Source: Rhizobium leguminosarum (lineage in GTDB: Bacteria; Pseudomonadota; Alphaproteobacteria; Rhizobiales; Rhizobiaceae). From it: DNA of 64,000 nt. The DNA lies in the NCBI RefSeq assembly GCF_017876795.1, contig NZ_JAGIOR010000003.1, positions 411,895-475,894 of the forward strand, written 5' to 3'. Both the position numbers and the translations under genes were made by a program. A model generated the notes under the pieces. It searched no databases and had not been told where the DNA came from. It was given only the letters and a program-made list of their open reading frames with translations. Below are positions 53,407 through 62,380 of the stretch, one piece after another (position 1 is the stretch's first letter; each line of letters begins with the position of its first letter).

Positions 53407-54870
53407 ATGCGGCGTTTCCAGCACTACATCGATGGCGAATTTTCAGATGGCGAGGCAAGCTATCCGAGCATCGATCCCGCCTCCGGCGCGGTCTGGGCTG
53501 ATATGCCCGAAGCGCGCGAAGGGGATGTCGATCGGGCTGTCAACGCGGCCGACAGGGCGCTTTGCGAAGGCCCCTGGCCGAAAATGACGGCCACCCAACG
53601 CGGCAAGCTGCTCTACAAACTGGCCGACCTGGTTGCCGCCAACGCCCCGATTCTGGCGGAACTGGAGACGCGCGACACCGGCAAGATCATCCGCGAGACA
53701 TCCGCCCAGATCGCCTATGTCGCCGAATATTATCGTTATTATGCCGGTATCGCCGACAAGATCGAAGGCTCTTACCTGCCGATCGACAAGCCTGATATGG
53801 ACGTCTGGCTTCGCCGCGAGCCGATCGGCGTCGTTGCGATGGTGGTGCCGTGGAACAGCCAGCTCTTCCTGTCTGCGGTCAAGATTGGCCCGGCGCTCGC
53901 TGCCGGCTGCACGATGGTGGTCAAGGCCTCGGAAGACGGGCCGGCGCCGCTTCTCGAATTTGCACGCCTGGTGCACGAGGCAGGCTTTCCCGCCGGTGTC
54001 GTCAACATCATCACCGGTTTCGGCCCCTCCTGTGGGGCCGCCCTCGGCCGTCACCCGAAGGTCGCCCATGTCGCCTTTACCGGCGGTCCCGAAACCGCCC
54101 GGCACCTTGTTCGCAACTCGGCCGAAAACCTTGCCTCCACTTCGCTTGAACTCGGCGGCAAGTCCCCGTTCATCGTCTTTGCCGACGCCGATCTCGAAAG
54201 TGCGGCCAATGCCCAGGTTGCGGGCATTTTCGCTGCGACCGGACAGAGCTGCGTTGCCGGATCGCGCCTGATCGTCGAACGCAGCGTCAAGGACAGGTTC
54301 GTCGCCCTGCTTCGGGAGAAGGCCGAGGCGATCCGGATCGGTGCGCCGCTCGACATGGCGACCGAAGTCGGCCCGCTCGCCACCAAACGCCAGCAGGAGA
54401 ATATCGGCGCCCTGGTTGAGAGATCGATCGAAAGCGGCGCCCGTCTCGTCACCGGCGGACGCAAGATCGATGGTGAAGGTTATTATTTCCCGCCGACGAT
54501 TCTCGATTGCGACGATGTCGCCTCGCCGTCCCTGATCGAGGAATTCTTCGGACCGGTCCTGTCCGTCGTGTCGTTCGAGACGGAGGCCGAGGCGCTGAGG
54601 CTTGCCAACGATACCCGTTATGGCCTGGCTTCCGGCGTCTTCACCCAGAACCTCACCCGGGCGCACCGGCTGATGAAGGGGCTCCGTGCCGGGATCGTCT
54701 GGGTCAACACCTACCGCGTGGTATCACCGATCGCGCCGTTCGGCGGTTTCGGCCTGTCTGGCCATGGCAGGGAAGGCGGCATGGCCGCGGCGCTCGACTA
54801 TACCCGCACCAAGACGATCTGGCTCAGGACATCGGACGATCCGATCCCCGATCCCTTCGTGATGAGGTAG
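53407..54870 (+). CDS. Aldehyde dehydrogenase
   Basis: 487-residue NAD(P)-dependent aldehyde dehydrogenase. The catalytic Glu is in LELGGKSPF and the Cys in GQSCVAGSR; VVPWNSQLFLSAVKIGPAL and FTGGPETARH are the cofactor segments. Complete length. It starts four bases after the monooxygenase gene and probably oxidises its product. Confidence 0.9.
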   Translation: MRRFQHYIDGEFSDGEASYPSIDPASGAVWADMPEAREGDVDRAVNAADRALCEGPWPKMTATQRGKLLYKLADLVAANAPILAELETRDTGKIIRETSAQIAYVAEYYRYYAGIADKIEGSYLPIDKPDMDVWLRREPIGVVAMVVPWNSQLFLSAVKIGPALAAGCTMVVKASEDGPAPLLEFARLVHEAGFPAGVVNIITGFGPSCGAALGRHPKVAHVAFTGGPETARHLVRNSAENLASTSLELGGKSPFIVFADADLESAANAQVAGIFAATGQSCVAGSRLIVERSVKDRFVALLREKAEAIRIGAPLDMATEVGPLATKRQQENIGALVERSIESGARLVTGGRKIDGEGYYFPPTILDCDDVASPSLIEEFFGPVLSVVSFETEAEALRLANDTRYGLASGVFTQNLTRAHRLMKGLRAGIVWVNTYRVVSPIAPFGGFGLSGHGREGGMAAALDYTRTKTIWLRTSDDPIPDPFVMR

Positions 54871-54875
54871 CGCCG

Positions 54876-55199
54876 ATGTTTTACGAGATCCGCACCTATC
54901 GACTGAAGAACGGCACGATCCCGCAATATCTCAAGATCGTCGAGGAAGAGGGGATCGAGATCCAGAAGAGCCATCTCGGCACGCTCGTCGGCTACTTCTT
55001 TTCGGAGATCGGGACGATCAACGAAATCGTCCACATCTGGGCCTTTGCGAGCTTGGACGACCGGGAAGCGAGGCGCCAGAGGCTTTTGGCCGATCCCCGG
55101 TGGCAGGCCTTCCTGCCCAAGATCCGCGATCTCATCGAGGTGGCGGAAAACAAGATTATGAAGCCAGCTAACTTTTCTCCCAGGAGCGAGGCGCACTGA
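54876..55199 (+). CDS. NIPSNAP family protein
   Basis: 107-residue ferredoxin-like alpha/beta-barrel protein, starting MFYEIRTYRLKNGTIPQYL, with the typical IVHIWAFASLDDREARRQRL segment. NIPSNAP proteins are small dimeric proteins often found in catabolic operons; their activity is unclear. It starts five bases after the aldehyde dehydrogenase stop. Confidence 0.85.
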   Translation: MFYEIRTYRLKNGTIPQYLKIVEEEGIEIQKSHLGTLVGYFFSEIGTINEIVHIWAFASLDDREARRQRLLADPRWQAFLPKIRDLIEVAENKIMKPANFSPRSEAH

Positions 55200-55243
55200 C
55201 GGCATAAGGCATACAGGACAAACCAGAACAAGGATAAGGGAAC

Positions 55244-56254
55244 ATGAAAACAACATTTGCTTTCGCGGCGGTTGCCGCATTCGTGGCTGTGTCCGGACCG
55301 GCGCACGCCGACAACATGGTCTTCTCGAGCTGGGGAGGAACGACCCAGGACGCGCAGAAGGCAGCATGGGCGAGCCCGTTCACGGAGAAGACCGGTATCA
55401 CCGTCGTACAGGACGGACCGACGGACTACGGCAAGCTCAAGGCGATGGTCGAGGCCGGTCAGGTTACCTGGGACGTGGTCGACGTCGAAGGCGACTATGC
55501 CGCCCAGGCCGGCAAGAATGGCCAGCTCGAGAAACTCGATTTCTCCGTCATCGACAAGTCCAAGCTCGATCCGCGCTTCGTGACCGACTATTCGGTCGGC
55601 AGCTTCTATTATTCCTTCGTGATCGGCTGCAACGCCGATGCCGTCAGCGCCTGCCCGAAAACATGGGCGGATCTGTTCGACACCACGAAGTTTCCGGGAA
55701 AGCGCACATTCTACAAGTGGTCGGCTCCTGGCGTGATCGAAGCGGCGTTGCTTGCCGACGGCGTGGCTGCCGACAAGCTCTATCCACTTGATCTCGACCG
55801 CGCCTTCAAGAAGCTCGATACGATCAAATCGGACATCGTCTGGTGGTCGGGCGGCGCACAGTCGCAACAGCTTCTGGCATCCGCCGAGGCTCCCTTCGGC
55901 AGTGTCTGGAATGGCCGCATGACCGCGCTTGCCGCGAGCGGTATCAAGACCGAGACCTCATGGGAACAGAACATCACCGCCGCGGATTCGCTCGTCGTGC
56001 CGAAGGGTTCGCCGAACGCGGAAGCCGCGATGAAGTTCATTGCAATGGCGACCTCGGCCGAACCGCAGGCCGCCCTTGCAAAGGCCACCGGATATGCACC
56101 AATCAATGTTGACTCGGCCAAGCTGATGGATCCGGAGACGGCCAAGACCCTGCCGGATCAGCAGACGGCGAGCCAGGTGAATGCCGACATGAACTATTGG
56201 GCTGATAATCGCGATGCCATCGGCGAGAAATGGTACGCATGGCAGGCAAAATAG
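55244..56254 (+). CDS. Pot-type (spermidine/putrescine-like) ABC substrate-binding protein
   Basis: 336-residue family-1 receptor of the PotD type. The signal peptide ends near residue 23 (SGPAHAD). The mature start NMVFSSWGGTTQDAQKAAW and the segments TWDVVDVEGDYAAQAGKNG and IIGCNADAVS-like YSFVIGCNADAV are characteristic. The ligand may be the compound degraded by the upstream enzymes. A strong hairpin follows the stop. Confidence 0.88.
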   Translation: MKTTFAFAAVAAFVAVSGPAHADNMVFSSWGGTTQDAQKAAWASPFTEKTGITVVQDGPTDYGKLKAMVEAGQVTWDVVDVEGDYAAQAGKNGQLEKLDFSVIDKSKLDPRFVTDYSVGSFYYSFVIGCNADAVSACPKTWADLFDTTKFPGKRTFYKWSAPGVIEAALLADGVAADKLYPLDLDRAFKKLDTIKSDIVWWSGGAQSQQLLASAEAPFGSVWNGRMTALAASGIKTETSWEQNITAADSLVVPKGSPNAEAAMKFIAMATSAEPQAALAKATGYAPINVDSAKLMDPETAKTLPDQQTASQVNADMNYWADNRDAIGEKWYAWQAK

Positions 56255-56272
56255 CCTGAAACTTGAGATGAT

Positions 56273-56300
56273 CAGGCACGGCGAATGTTCGCCGTGCCTG
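56273..56300 (+). terminator. Strong hairpin after the Pot-type receptor gene
   Basis: CAGGCACGGCGAA (56273-56285) pairs perfectly with TTCGCCGTGCCTG (56288-56300). No U-tract follows. It probably raises receptor expression over the permease genes by protecting the upstream message or by partial termination. Confidence 0.7.
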
Positions 56301-56366
56301 CCGCAGCGCTAGTGCCCGTTGTCGGGCCTCGGCGCCTGTGGAAATTGGCGGGTGGGAAGGACTGTC

Positions 56367-57239
56367 ATGTCGACATATAGCGATGCCTCCGGCGCAATTA
56401 TGCCCCTGCCAAAGGCGCGCAGGGCAACGGGTTTTGGCGGAGTCGTTCCGGCTCTCGCCTTCGTGGCGATCTTTTTTATCGCGCCGGTGGCGGTGCTCTT
56501 GTTGCGCAGCGTGCTGGAACCTGTTCCGGGCTTTGGAAACTATGCCCAGCTGATCGGGTCCGCGACCTATCTGAAGATTTTCGCCAACACCTTCATCGTC
56601 TCCGGTCTCGTCACGGTGATTTCGCTGCTGATCGGATTTCCCGTCGCCTGGGCACTGGCGATCATGCCCGGCCGCCTGACGTCGGTAATCTTTGCGATCC
56701 TGCTCCTGTCGATGTGGACCAACCTGCTTGCCCGCACCTATGCCTGGATGGTGCTTTTGCAGCGGACGGGGCTGATCAACAAGATGCTGATCGGAATGGG
56801 GCTGATCGACAAGCCCTTGGCGCTCGTCAACAACCTGACCGGGGTGACGATCGGCATGACCTATATCATGCTGCCCTTCATCATCCTGCCGCTCTACGGC
56901 GTGATCAAGAAGATCGACCCGTCGACCCTGCAGGCGGCAGCACTTTGCGGCGCCAACCGGTGGCAGTGCCTGACCCGTGTCCTGCTGCCCTTGGCCATGC
57001 CTGGCATGGCGGCTGGCGCCCTCATGGTCTTCGTCATGTCGCTTGGTTATTTCGTCACCCCGTCGCTTCTCGGCGGCACCGCCAACATGATGCTCGCCGA
57101 ATTGATCGCGCAATTCGTGCAGTCGCTGGTCAACTGGGGAATGGGCGGTGCTGCGGCGCTGGTCCTGCTGGTGGTGACCCTGTCGCTTTATACCGTGCAG
57201 CTGCGATTCTTCGGCAACCAGAATCCGGGAGGACGTTGA
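56367..57239 (+). CDS. Pot-type ABC transporter permease (PotB-like)
   Basis: 290-residue permease with six predicted membrane helices, the first ALAFVAIFFIAPVAVLLLRS. The EAA-type loop reads LQAAALCGANRWQCLTRVLL. ATG 56367 behind GGGAAGG is preferred to an in-frame upstream codon at 56319. It pairs with the PotC-like gene that follows after one base. Confidence 0.88.
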   Translation: MSTYSDASGAIMPLPKARRATGFGGVVPALAFVAIFFIAPVAVLLLRSVLEPVPGFGNYAQLIGSATYLKIFANTFIVSGLVTVISLLIGFPVAWALAIMPGRLTSVIFAILLLSMWTNLLARTYAWMVLLQRTGLINKMLIGMGLIDKPLALVNNLTGVTIGMTYIMLPFIILPLYGVIKKIDPSTLQAAALCGANRWQCLTRVLLPLAMPGMAAGALMVFVMSLGYFVTPSLLGGTANMMLAELIAQFVQSLVNWGMGGAAALVLLVVTLSLYTVQLRFFGNQNPGGR

Positions 57240-57240
57240 T

Positions 57241-58041
57241 ATGTTGCTCAATTTCGACCGTCTCGGCTGGTGGAAATACGCCCTTCTCGGCATAACGCTT
57301 CTGACCGCCGCCTTCCTGCTGATGCCGATCGTCTTTATCGCGGCACTGTCATTCGGCTCGTCGCAGTGGCTGATCTTTCCACCGCCGGGCTGGACGCTTC
57401 AATGGTACGGCGAACTCTTCGCCGATCCGCGCTGGCTGGAATCGGCTTTGACGAGCTTGAAGATCGCGGTCATCGTGACGGTTCTGTCGGTGCTGCTCGG
57501 GCTTGTGACGTCCTTCGGACTGGTGCGCGGTTCGTTCATGTTCCGCGATGCGCTGAAAGCGCTGTTCCTCACGCCGATGATCCTGCCGGTCGTGGTTCTG
57601 GCGGTCGCCCTCTACGCCTTCTTTCTCAGGATAGGCCTTGGCGGCACCTTGACGGGCTTCGTCATTTCGCACCTCGTGCTGGCGCTGCCCTTCTCGATCC
57701 TGTCGATATCGAGTGCGCTTGAAGGTTTCGACAAGTCGATCGAGGATGCGGCGGTGCTCTGCGGCGCCTCGCCCCTTGAGGCAAAAATCCGGGTCACCCT
57801 GCCTGCCATCAGCCATGGGCTGTTTTCGGCGGCCGTCTTCTCCTTCCTGACATCCTGGGATGAGGTGGTGGTGGCGATCTTCATGTCCAGCCCGACCCTG
57901 CAGACGCTTCCCGTGAAGGTATGGGCGACGCTGCGGCAAGACCTGACGCCTGTCGTTGCAGCCGCGTCGACCCTTCTCATCCTTTTGACGATCATCTTGA
58001 TGGCCCTCGTCGCCGTCGTGCGTAAGGTACTGAAACAATGA
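57241..58041 (+). CDS. Pot-type ABC transporter permease (PotC-like)
   Basis: 266-residue permease. The first helix is LLGITLLTAAFLLMPIVF; the loop is EDAAVLCGASPLEAKIRVTL. The C-terminus ends in a long hydrophobic helix (LILLTIILMALVAVV). It overlaps the ATPase gene by ATGA. Confidence 0.88.
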   Translation: MLLNFDRLGWWKYALLGITLLTAAFLLMPIVFIAALSFGSSQWLIFPPPGWTLQWYGELFADPRWLESALTSLKIAVIVTVLSVLLGLVTSFGLVRGSFMFRDALKALFLTPMILPVVVLAVALYAFFLRIGLGGTLTGFVISHLVLALPFSILSISSALEGFDKSIEDAAVLCGASPLEAKIRVTLPAISHGLFSAAVFSFLTSWDEVVVAIFMSSPTLQTLPVKVWATLRQDLTPVVAAASTLLILLTIILMALVAVVRKVLKQ

Positions 58042-59117
58042 ACGAACCATTCCTTCAGATCCGCGGAATACGCAAGGAATACGGCCCCGTGGTCGCCGTG
58101 CACGACGTCACTCTCGACGTTCGGCGCGGGGAGTTCCTCACCTTTCTCGGACCGTCCGGATCCGGCAAGAGCACGACGCTCTACATTCTGGCGGGATTTG
58201 ACAATCCGACGAAAGGCGACATTACGCTCGAGGGCAAGACCCTGCTCGCCACGCCGTCGCACAAGCGCAACATCGGCATGGTGTTCCAGCGTTACACCCT
58301 GTTTCCGCATCTGACGGTGGGCGAAAACATCGCCTTTCCGCTGAAGGTCAGGCGCAAGTCCAAGGCCGAGATCGACAGCAAGGTGAAGGAGATGCTGCGC
58401 CTTGTCCGGCTCGAAGGCTTCGAGGACCGCAAGCCAGCGCAGATGTCCGGCGGCCAGCAGCAGCGCGTCGCGCTTGCCAGAGCCCTTGCCTATGACCCGC
58501 CGGTGCTTCTGATGGACGAGCCGCTGTCGGCGCTCGACAAGAAGCTGCGCGAGGAAATCCAGCACGAGATCCGCCGCATCCACCAGCAAACCGAAGTGAC
58601 GATCCTCTACGTCACCCACGACCAGGAGGAGGCCCTGCGGCTCTCCGACCGTATCGCCGTCTTTTCCAAGGGCGTCATCGACCAGATCGGCACAGGCCCT
58701 GAACTCTACGCCAATCCTAAGACCCGCTTCGTCGCCGAATTCATCGGCGACAGCGATTTCATTTCATGCGACCTGCTGTCATCCTCCGATGGGCAGGCCA
58801 CCATTTCGCTTGGCGGCGGGAGCGTCTTCAACCATATTCCGGTGCATGGAAAAGGAACCTCCGGGACGAGGGCAGCCCTGATGCTGAGGCCTGAACGCAT
58901 TCGATTGTCGCGCGCCCAAGCGGCGGGAGCGGGCCTTGCCGCAACAGTCAGCGACATTACCTTTCTCGGCAACAATATTCATGTCTCCACCGAGACGGCA
59001 ACAGGCGAGGCGCTGGCGGTTCGCCTGCCGTTCGGTCATGAGGCTATCGCGGGGCTCAGCCGCGGAGATATAGTCCATCTGGATTTCGATCCCGGTGCCG
59101 CTCACGTGTTCTGTTGA
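58038..59117 (+). CDS. Pot-type ABC transporter ATPase (PotA-like)
   Basis: 359-residue ATPase. Walker [10 protein letters not shown] is near residue 39; the signature is [15 protein letters not shown] and Walker B VLLMDEPLSALD. A C-terminal TOBE domain is present (LMLRPERIRLSRAQAA). It completes the importer made by the three preceding genes. Confidence 0.9.
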   Translation: MNEPFLQIRGIRKEYGPVVAVHDVTLDVRRGEFLTFLGPSGSGKSTTLYILAGFDNPTKGDITLEGKTLLATPSHKRNIGMVFQRYTLFPHLTVGENIAFPLKVRRKSKAEIDSKVKEMLRLVRLEGFEDRKPAQMSGGQQQRVALARALAYDPPVLLMDEPLSALDKKLREEIQHEIRRIHQQTEVTILYVTHDQEEALRLSDRIAVFSKGVIDQIGTGPELYANPKTRFVAEFIGDSDFISCDLLSSSDGQATISLGGGSVFNHIPVHGKGTSGTRAALMLRPERIRLSRAQAAGAGLAATVSDITFLGNNIHVSTETATGEALAVRLPFGHEAIAGLSRGDIVHLDFDPGAAHVFC

Positions 59118-59127
59118 AAGTTGTCAT

Positions 59128-60582
59128 ATGAAGCTCAATGATCCCTCGCTGTTCCGTCAGGCATGCCCCATTGCCGATCGCTGGATCGAAGCGGAAGGCC
59201 GCAAGGCGGCGACGATCCGCAATCCGGCGACAGGCGAACCGCTGGGGGTGGTCCCTGATCTCGGTGCCGCGGAAACGGAGGACGCCATCCGCGCCGCCGT
59301 GATTGCCCAGAAGCTTTGGGCGAGGAAGACCGCCGGGGAGCGCGCCGCCGTTCTCAAGGCTTGGCATCGGCTGATGATCGAAAACCGCGACGATCTGGCG
59401 ATGATCCTGACGCTGGAGCAGGGAAAACCGCTTACTGAGGCCAAGGGAGAGATCACTTATGGCGCAAGCTTCATCGAATGGTTCGCCGAAGAGGCAAGAC
59501 GCATCAACGGCGAGACCATACCGGGGCATCAATCGGACAAGCGCATCCTCGTCCTGCGCCAGCCTGCCGGCGTCGTGGCGGCGATCACGCCTTGGAATTT
59601 CCCGAACGCGATGATCACCCGCAAGGTCGGCCCGGCACTCGCCGCCGGCTGCGCCGTCGTTCTCAAGCCGGCGCCGCAAACGCCGTTCTCGGCGATCGCC
59701 ATCGCCATTCTTGCAGAGCGCGCCGGCTTGCCGCCTGGCCTGCTCAACATCGTCACTGGTGACGCTGCCGCGATCGGCGGGACGCTGACGGCAAGCCGTG
59801 ACATCCGGGTCCTGACCTTCACCGGTTCCACCCGGACGGGCGAGCTGCTGTATCGGCAATGCGCGCCGACGATCAAAAAGCTTGGCCTCGAGCTTGGCGG
59901 CAATGCACCCTTCATCGTCTTCGACGATGCCGATCTCGACGCTGCGGTCGAAGGCGCAATCATCGCCAAGTTCCGCAACAATGGCCAGACCTGCGTCTGC
60001 GCCAACCGGCTCTATGTCCAGGACGGTGTCTATGAGGCCTTTGCCGCCAAGCTCGCAACCGCCGTTGCAGCGCTGAAGGTCGGCAACGGCCTGGAGCGTG
60101 ACGTTGTCCTTGGCCCGCTCATCGATGAAAACGCCGTTGCCAAGATCGAAGCCCATATCGGCGATGCCGTCGCGAAAGGGGCTGGGGTCGTTTCCGGCGG
60201 CAAACGCCATGCACTTGGCGGCCATTTCTTCGAGCCGACCATTCTGCGCGATGTCGCCGCCGGCATGCAGGTCGCCCGCGAGGAAACCTTCGGGCCTCTT
60301 GCGCCGCTCTTTCGTTTCCGCGACGAGCAGGACGTCATCGAACAGGCAAACGACACCGAATTCGGGCTTGCTTCGTATTTCTACGCGCGCGATCTGTCGC
60401 GGGTATTCCGCGTCGCCGAAGCGCTCGAATATGGGATGGTCGGAGTCAATACCGGTCTCGTCTCCACCGCCGAGGCGCCGTTCGGCGGCGTGAAGATGTC
60501 GGGTCTCGGCCGCGAAGGCTCCAGGCACGGGTTGGACGAATATACCGAACTTAAGTATGTATGCTTGGGCGGCATTGCCTGA
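59128..60582 (+). CDS. Succinate-semialdehyde-type dehydrogenase (GabD group)
   Basis: 484-residue NAD(P)-dependent enzyme. The catalytic Glu is in LELGGNAPF, the Cys in GQTCVCANR; ITPWNFPNAM and FTGSTRTGE are intact. It is closer to GabD than the aldehyde dehydrogenase at 53407. ATG 59128 is used; the frame is open back to 59095 within the ATPase gene. Presence of two aldehyde dehydrogenases suggests a four-carbon semialdehyde end product feeding the TCA cycle. Confidence 0.88.
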   Translation: MKLNDPSLFRQACPIADRWIEAEGRKAATIRNPATGEPLGVVPDLGAAETEDAIRAAVIAQKLWARKTAGERAAVLKAWHRLMIENRDDLAMILTLEQGKPLTEAKGEITYGASFIEWFAEEARRINGETIPGHQSDKRILVLRQPAGVVAAITPWNFPNAMITRKVGPALAAGCAVVLKPAPQTPFSAIAIAILAERAGLPPGLLNIVTGDAAAIGGTLTASRDIRVLTFTGSTRTGELLYRQCAPTIKKLGLELGGNAPFIVFDDADLDAAVEGAIIAKFRNNGQTCVCANRLYVQDGVYEAFAAKLATAVAALKVGNGLERDVVLGPLIDENAVAKIEAHIGDAVAKGAGVVSGGKRHALGGHFFEPTILRDVAAGMQVAREETFGPLAPLFRFRDEQDVIEQANDTEFGLASYFYARDLSRVFRVAEALEYGMVGVNTGLVSTAEAPFGGVKMSGLGREGSRHGLDEYTELKYVCLGGIA

Positions 60583-60624
60583 CCTTGGTCGACATTTGCG
60601 CCTTGCCGCAAAAGAAAGACCAGC

Positions 60625-61425
60625 ATGCACCTCGTCAGCATTGCCATGTATCTCACATCCCCGCCGCTCGCGGATGCGACGGCCGAGCTCTGGTCGTTCC
60701 TCCGGCATTATCTCTCACAAGCCGGGCTGACGGATCTGCCCGAGGTGCTCGACCAGACGCTGTCCTATGACGAGGCCTGGCTGAGACCCGATCTTTTCCT
60801 CTCGCAGACCTGCGGTTATCCCTTTGCCAGGCGCCTGCGCGGCAGGGTTCGCCTGGTGGCGACGCCGGTGTATGACCATCCCGGCTGTGACGGCCCGCTG
60901 ATGCGCAGCTTCATCATCGTCCGCAAGGATTCTTCGCTTCGCTCGCTGGAGGATTTGCGCGGCACCACAGCTGCGATCAACAGTCCTGACAGCAATTCCG
61001 GCAGCAATCTCTTTCGCGCCGCCGTGGCTCCGCTTGCCCGCGACGGTCGCTTCTTCGACCGGATCATCGAAACCGGCAGCCACGGCGGCAGCATCGCCGC
61101 CGTCGTTGAGGGCAGGGCGGACAGCGCGGCCATCGATTGCATCACCTATGCCAATATTCGCCGCTTCGATCCCGGCCAGATTGAAGGGGTCCGAATCATC
61201 GTCGAAACGCCCAAAGGTCCAGGCCTGCCATTCATCACCTCGGGCGATGCGTCGGACGACAGGGTCCTTCTGCTGCGAAATGCGCTCGACGCCGCCATCA
61301 GCGAGCCATCGCTGACAGCCACGCGCGCCACACTCGGCCTCACCGATTTTGCCGTGCTTTCCGAAGCCGACTACGAGCCGCTTCTATCATTGGCCGGCGA
61401 GGCATTGCCGCAAATGAGAGCTTGA
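60625..61425 (+). CDS. PhnD-like phosphate/phosphonate-type binding protein without signal peptide
   Basis: 266-residue protein with the type-2 binding-protein fold (LRSFIIVRKDSSLRSLEDLRG-like motif around residue 90, SLEDLRGTTAAINSPDSNSG, ETGSHGGSIAAVVEGRADSA, AIDCITYANI). The N-terminus MHLVSIAMYLTSPPLADAT is not a signal peptide, so the protein should be cytoplasmic, perhaps a sensor or enzyme partner. It may be the last gene of the operon. Its 3' end overlaps an antisense GMC remnant. Confidence 0.75.
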   Translation: MHLVSIAMYLTSPPLADATAELWSFLRHYLSQAGLTDLPEVLDQTLSYDEAWLRPDLFLSQTCGYPFARRLRGRVRLVATPVYDHPGCDGPLMRSFIIVRKDSSLRSLEDLRGTTAAINSPDSNSGSNLFRAAVAPLARDGRFFDRIIETGSHGGSIAAVVEGRADSAAIDCITYANIRRFDPGQIEGVRIIVETPKGPGLPFITSGDASDDRVLLLRNALDAAISEPSLTATRATLGLTDFAVLSEADYEPLLSLAGEALPQMRA

Positions 61426-61680
61426 AGAGGCAGCGGATTTCGGAGCGCCGAGGCTGCTTCCATTGCGGCGAGACGATGGGCGATGCGATCGGCATTGGCC
61501 ATGATCGTCATGGTGACGTATTTCGAGGACAGATCGGGAAGAATGGAGCCGTCGACGACGTAGAGACCCGGATGGAGATTCAATTCGCCGTCCGGGGAGG
61601 TGCCGAATGGGCCGGCTTCGCCCATAGGCAGAGTGCCCGCAAAATGGGCGTCGATACCCGGCTTGCTCCGGCTGTCTGAC
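61371..61680 (-). pseudogene. 3' remnant of a GMC oxidoreductase gene
   Basis: The minus strand encodes the C-terminal signature of GMC (choline-dehydrogenase-like) flavoenzymes: AHFAGTLPMGEAGPFG with the catalytic His region, GLYVVDGSILPDLSSKY and TMTIMANADRIAHRLAA. Only about 100 codons remain of a protein normally above 500 residues. Homology stops near 61680, next to the toxin-antitoxin promoter. The last codons overlap the PhnD-like gene. The rest of the gap before 61752 is the toxin-antitoxin leader. Confidence 0.75.
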
Positions 61681-61694
61681 TGCCGATGTGATGA

Positions 61695-61726
61695 ATATTG
61701 ACAATATATGCTACGCCACCCATGAT
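61695..61726 (+). promoter_or_regulatory. Promoter and operator of the toxin-antitoxin pair
   Basis: TTGACA (61698-61703) and CATGAT (61721-61726) are 17 bases apart. The -35 box is embedded in the palindrome ATATTGACAATAT (61695-61707), a likely binding site for the antitoxin. Confidence 0.55.
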
Positions 61727-61751
61727 AAATAAGGAACGAAAGGGTATGCCG

Positions 61752-62003
61752 ATGGCGTCGGGTAGCATTCATGTGAAAGTCAGTGGTCAATTGCAGGATC
61801 ATATCCAGCAGCAGGTCGGTGACGATGGCCTCTATGAAAATGCCAGCGAATATATTCGTGCCCTCATTCGCCGCGACTTGCAGAGCCGTGATGAGGCGTG
61901 GGATATGCTTCAGAAGGAGCTTGCGCCCGCGATGCGGGCCGACGACAGCGAGTTTGTGGCCGTGTCGGCTGAAGACGTCATCCGCCGCAACAAGCGCCGA
62001 TAG
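61752..62003 (+). CDS. ParD-type ribbon-helix-helix antitoxin
   Basis: 83-residue antitoxin. The DNA-binding part reads SIHVKVSGQLQDHIQQQV and YENASEYIRALIRRDL; the charged tail would bind the toxin. ATG 61752 lies seven bases after AAAGGG. The next gene starts two bases after its stop, the usual layout for ParDE pairs. Confidence 0.87.
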   Translation: MASGSIHVKVSGQLQDHIQQQVGDDGLYENASEYIRALIRRDLQSRDEAWDMLQKELAPAMRADDSEFVAVSAEDVIRRNKRR

Positions 62004-62005
62004 CC

Positions 62006-62356
62006 ATGCCGGCTTATCGATTTTATCCGCGCGCCGATGCCGCGCAGGACAAGATTTGGCGCGATACGGTTGAGGCGTGGGGAGAAAAGCAGGCGGACGC
62101 GTATATTCTCGGGCTGCATGCTTATTTGCAGCGCCTATGCGAGGACCGGCTGATCTGGCGGCAGCTCCCGCAACGTCTGGCTGTGCCCGAAGACATCAAG
62201 CGTTCGGCCCATTTCGGCCGCTACGAGCATCACTATGTGTTCTTTCGGGAGCTTCAGAACAGTGATCTCGGTGTCATGAGCATCCTTCACGAGCGGATGA
62301 ATCTGCCGGTTCGGCTGAAAGAGGATTTGGCGGTACTCTCACGCAAACAATCATGA
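62006..62356 (+). CDS. RelE/ParE-family toxin
   Basis: 116-residue toxin of the RelE/ParE superfamily. It has the YRFYPRADAAQDKIW start, a helical hairpin, the GRYEHHYVFFRE strand pair and VMSILHERMNLPVRL at the end. ParE toxins act on DNA gyrase, RelE toxins on mRNA; which applies here cannot be told. It is full length and coupled to the antitoxin. Confidence 0.87.
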   Translation: MPAYRFYPRADAAQDKIWRDTVEAWGEKQADAYILGLHAYLQRLCEDRLIWRQLPQRLAVPEDIKRSAHFGRYEHHYVFFRELQNSDLGVMSILHERMNLPVRLKEDLAVLSRKQS

Positions 62357-62380
62357 TGCGGGCTATCATCGGTCCCACCC

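Noticed and set aside
59056..60708. Minus-strand open frame of 550 codons
   Set aside because: Antisense to the GabD-like gene; no domain visible.
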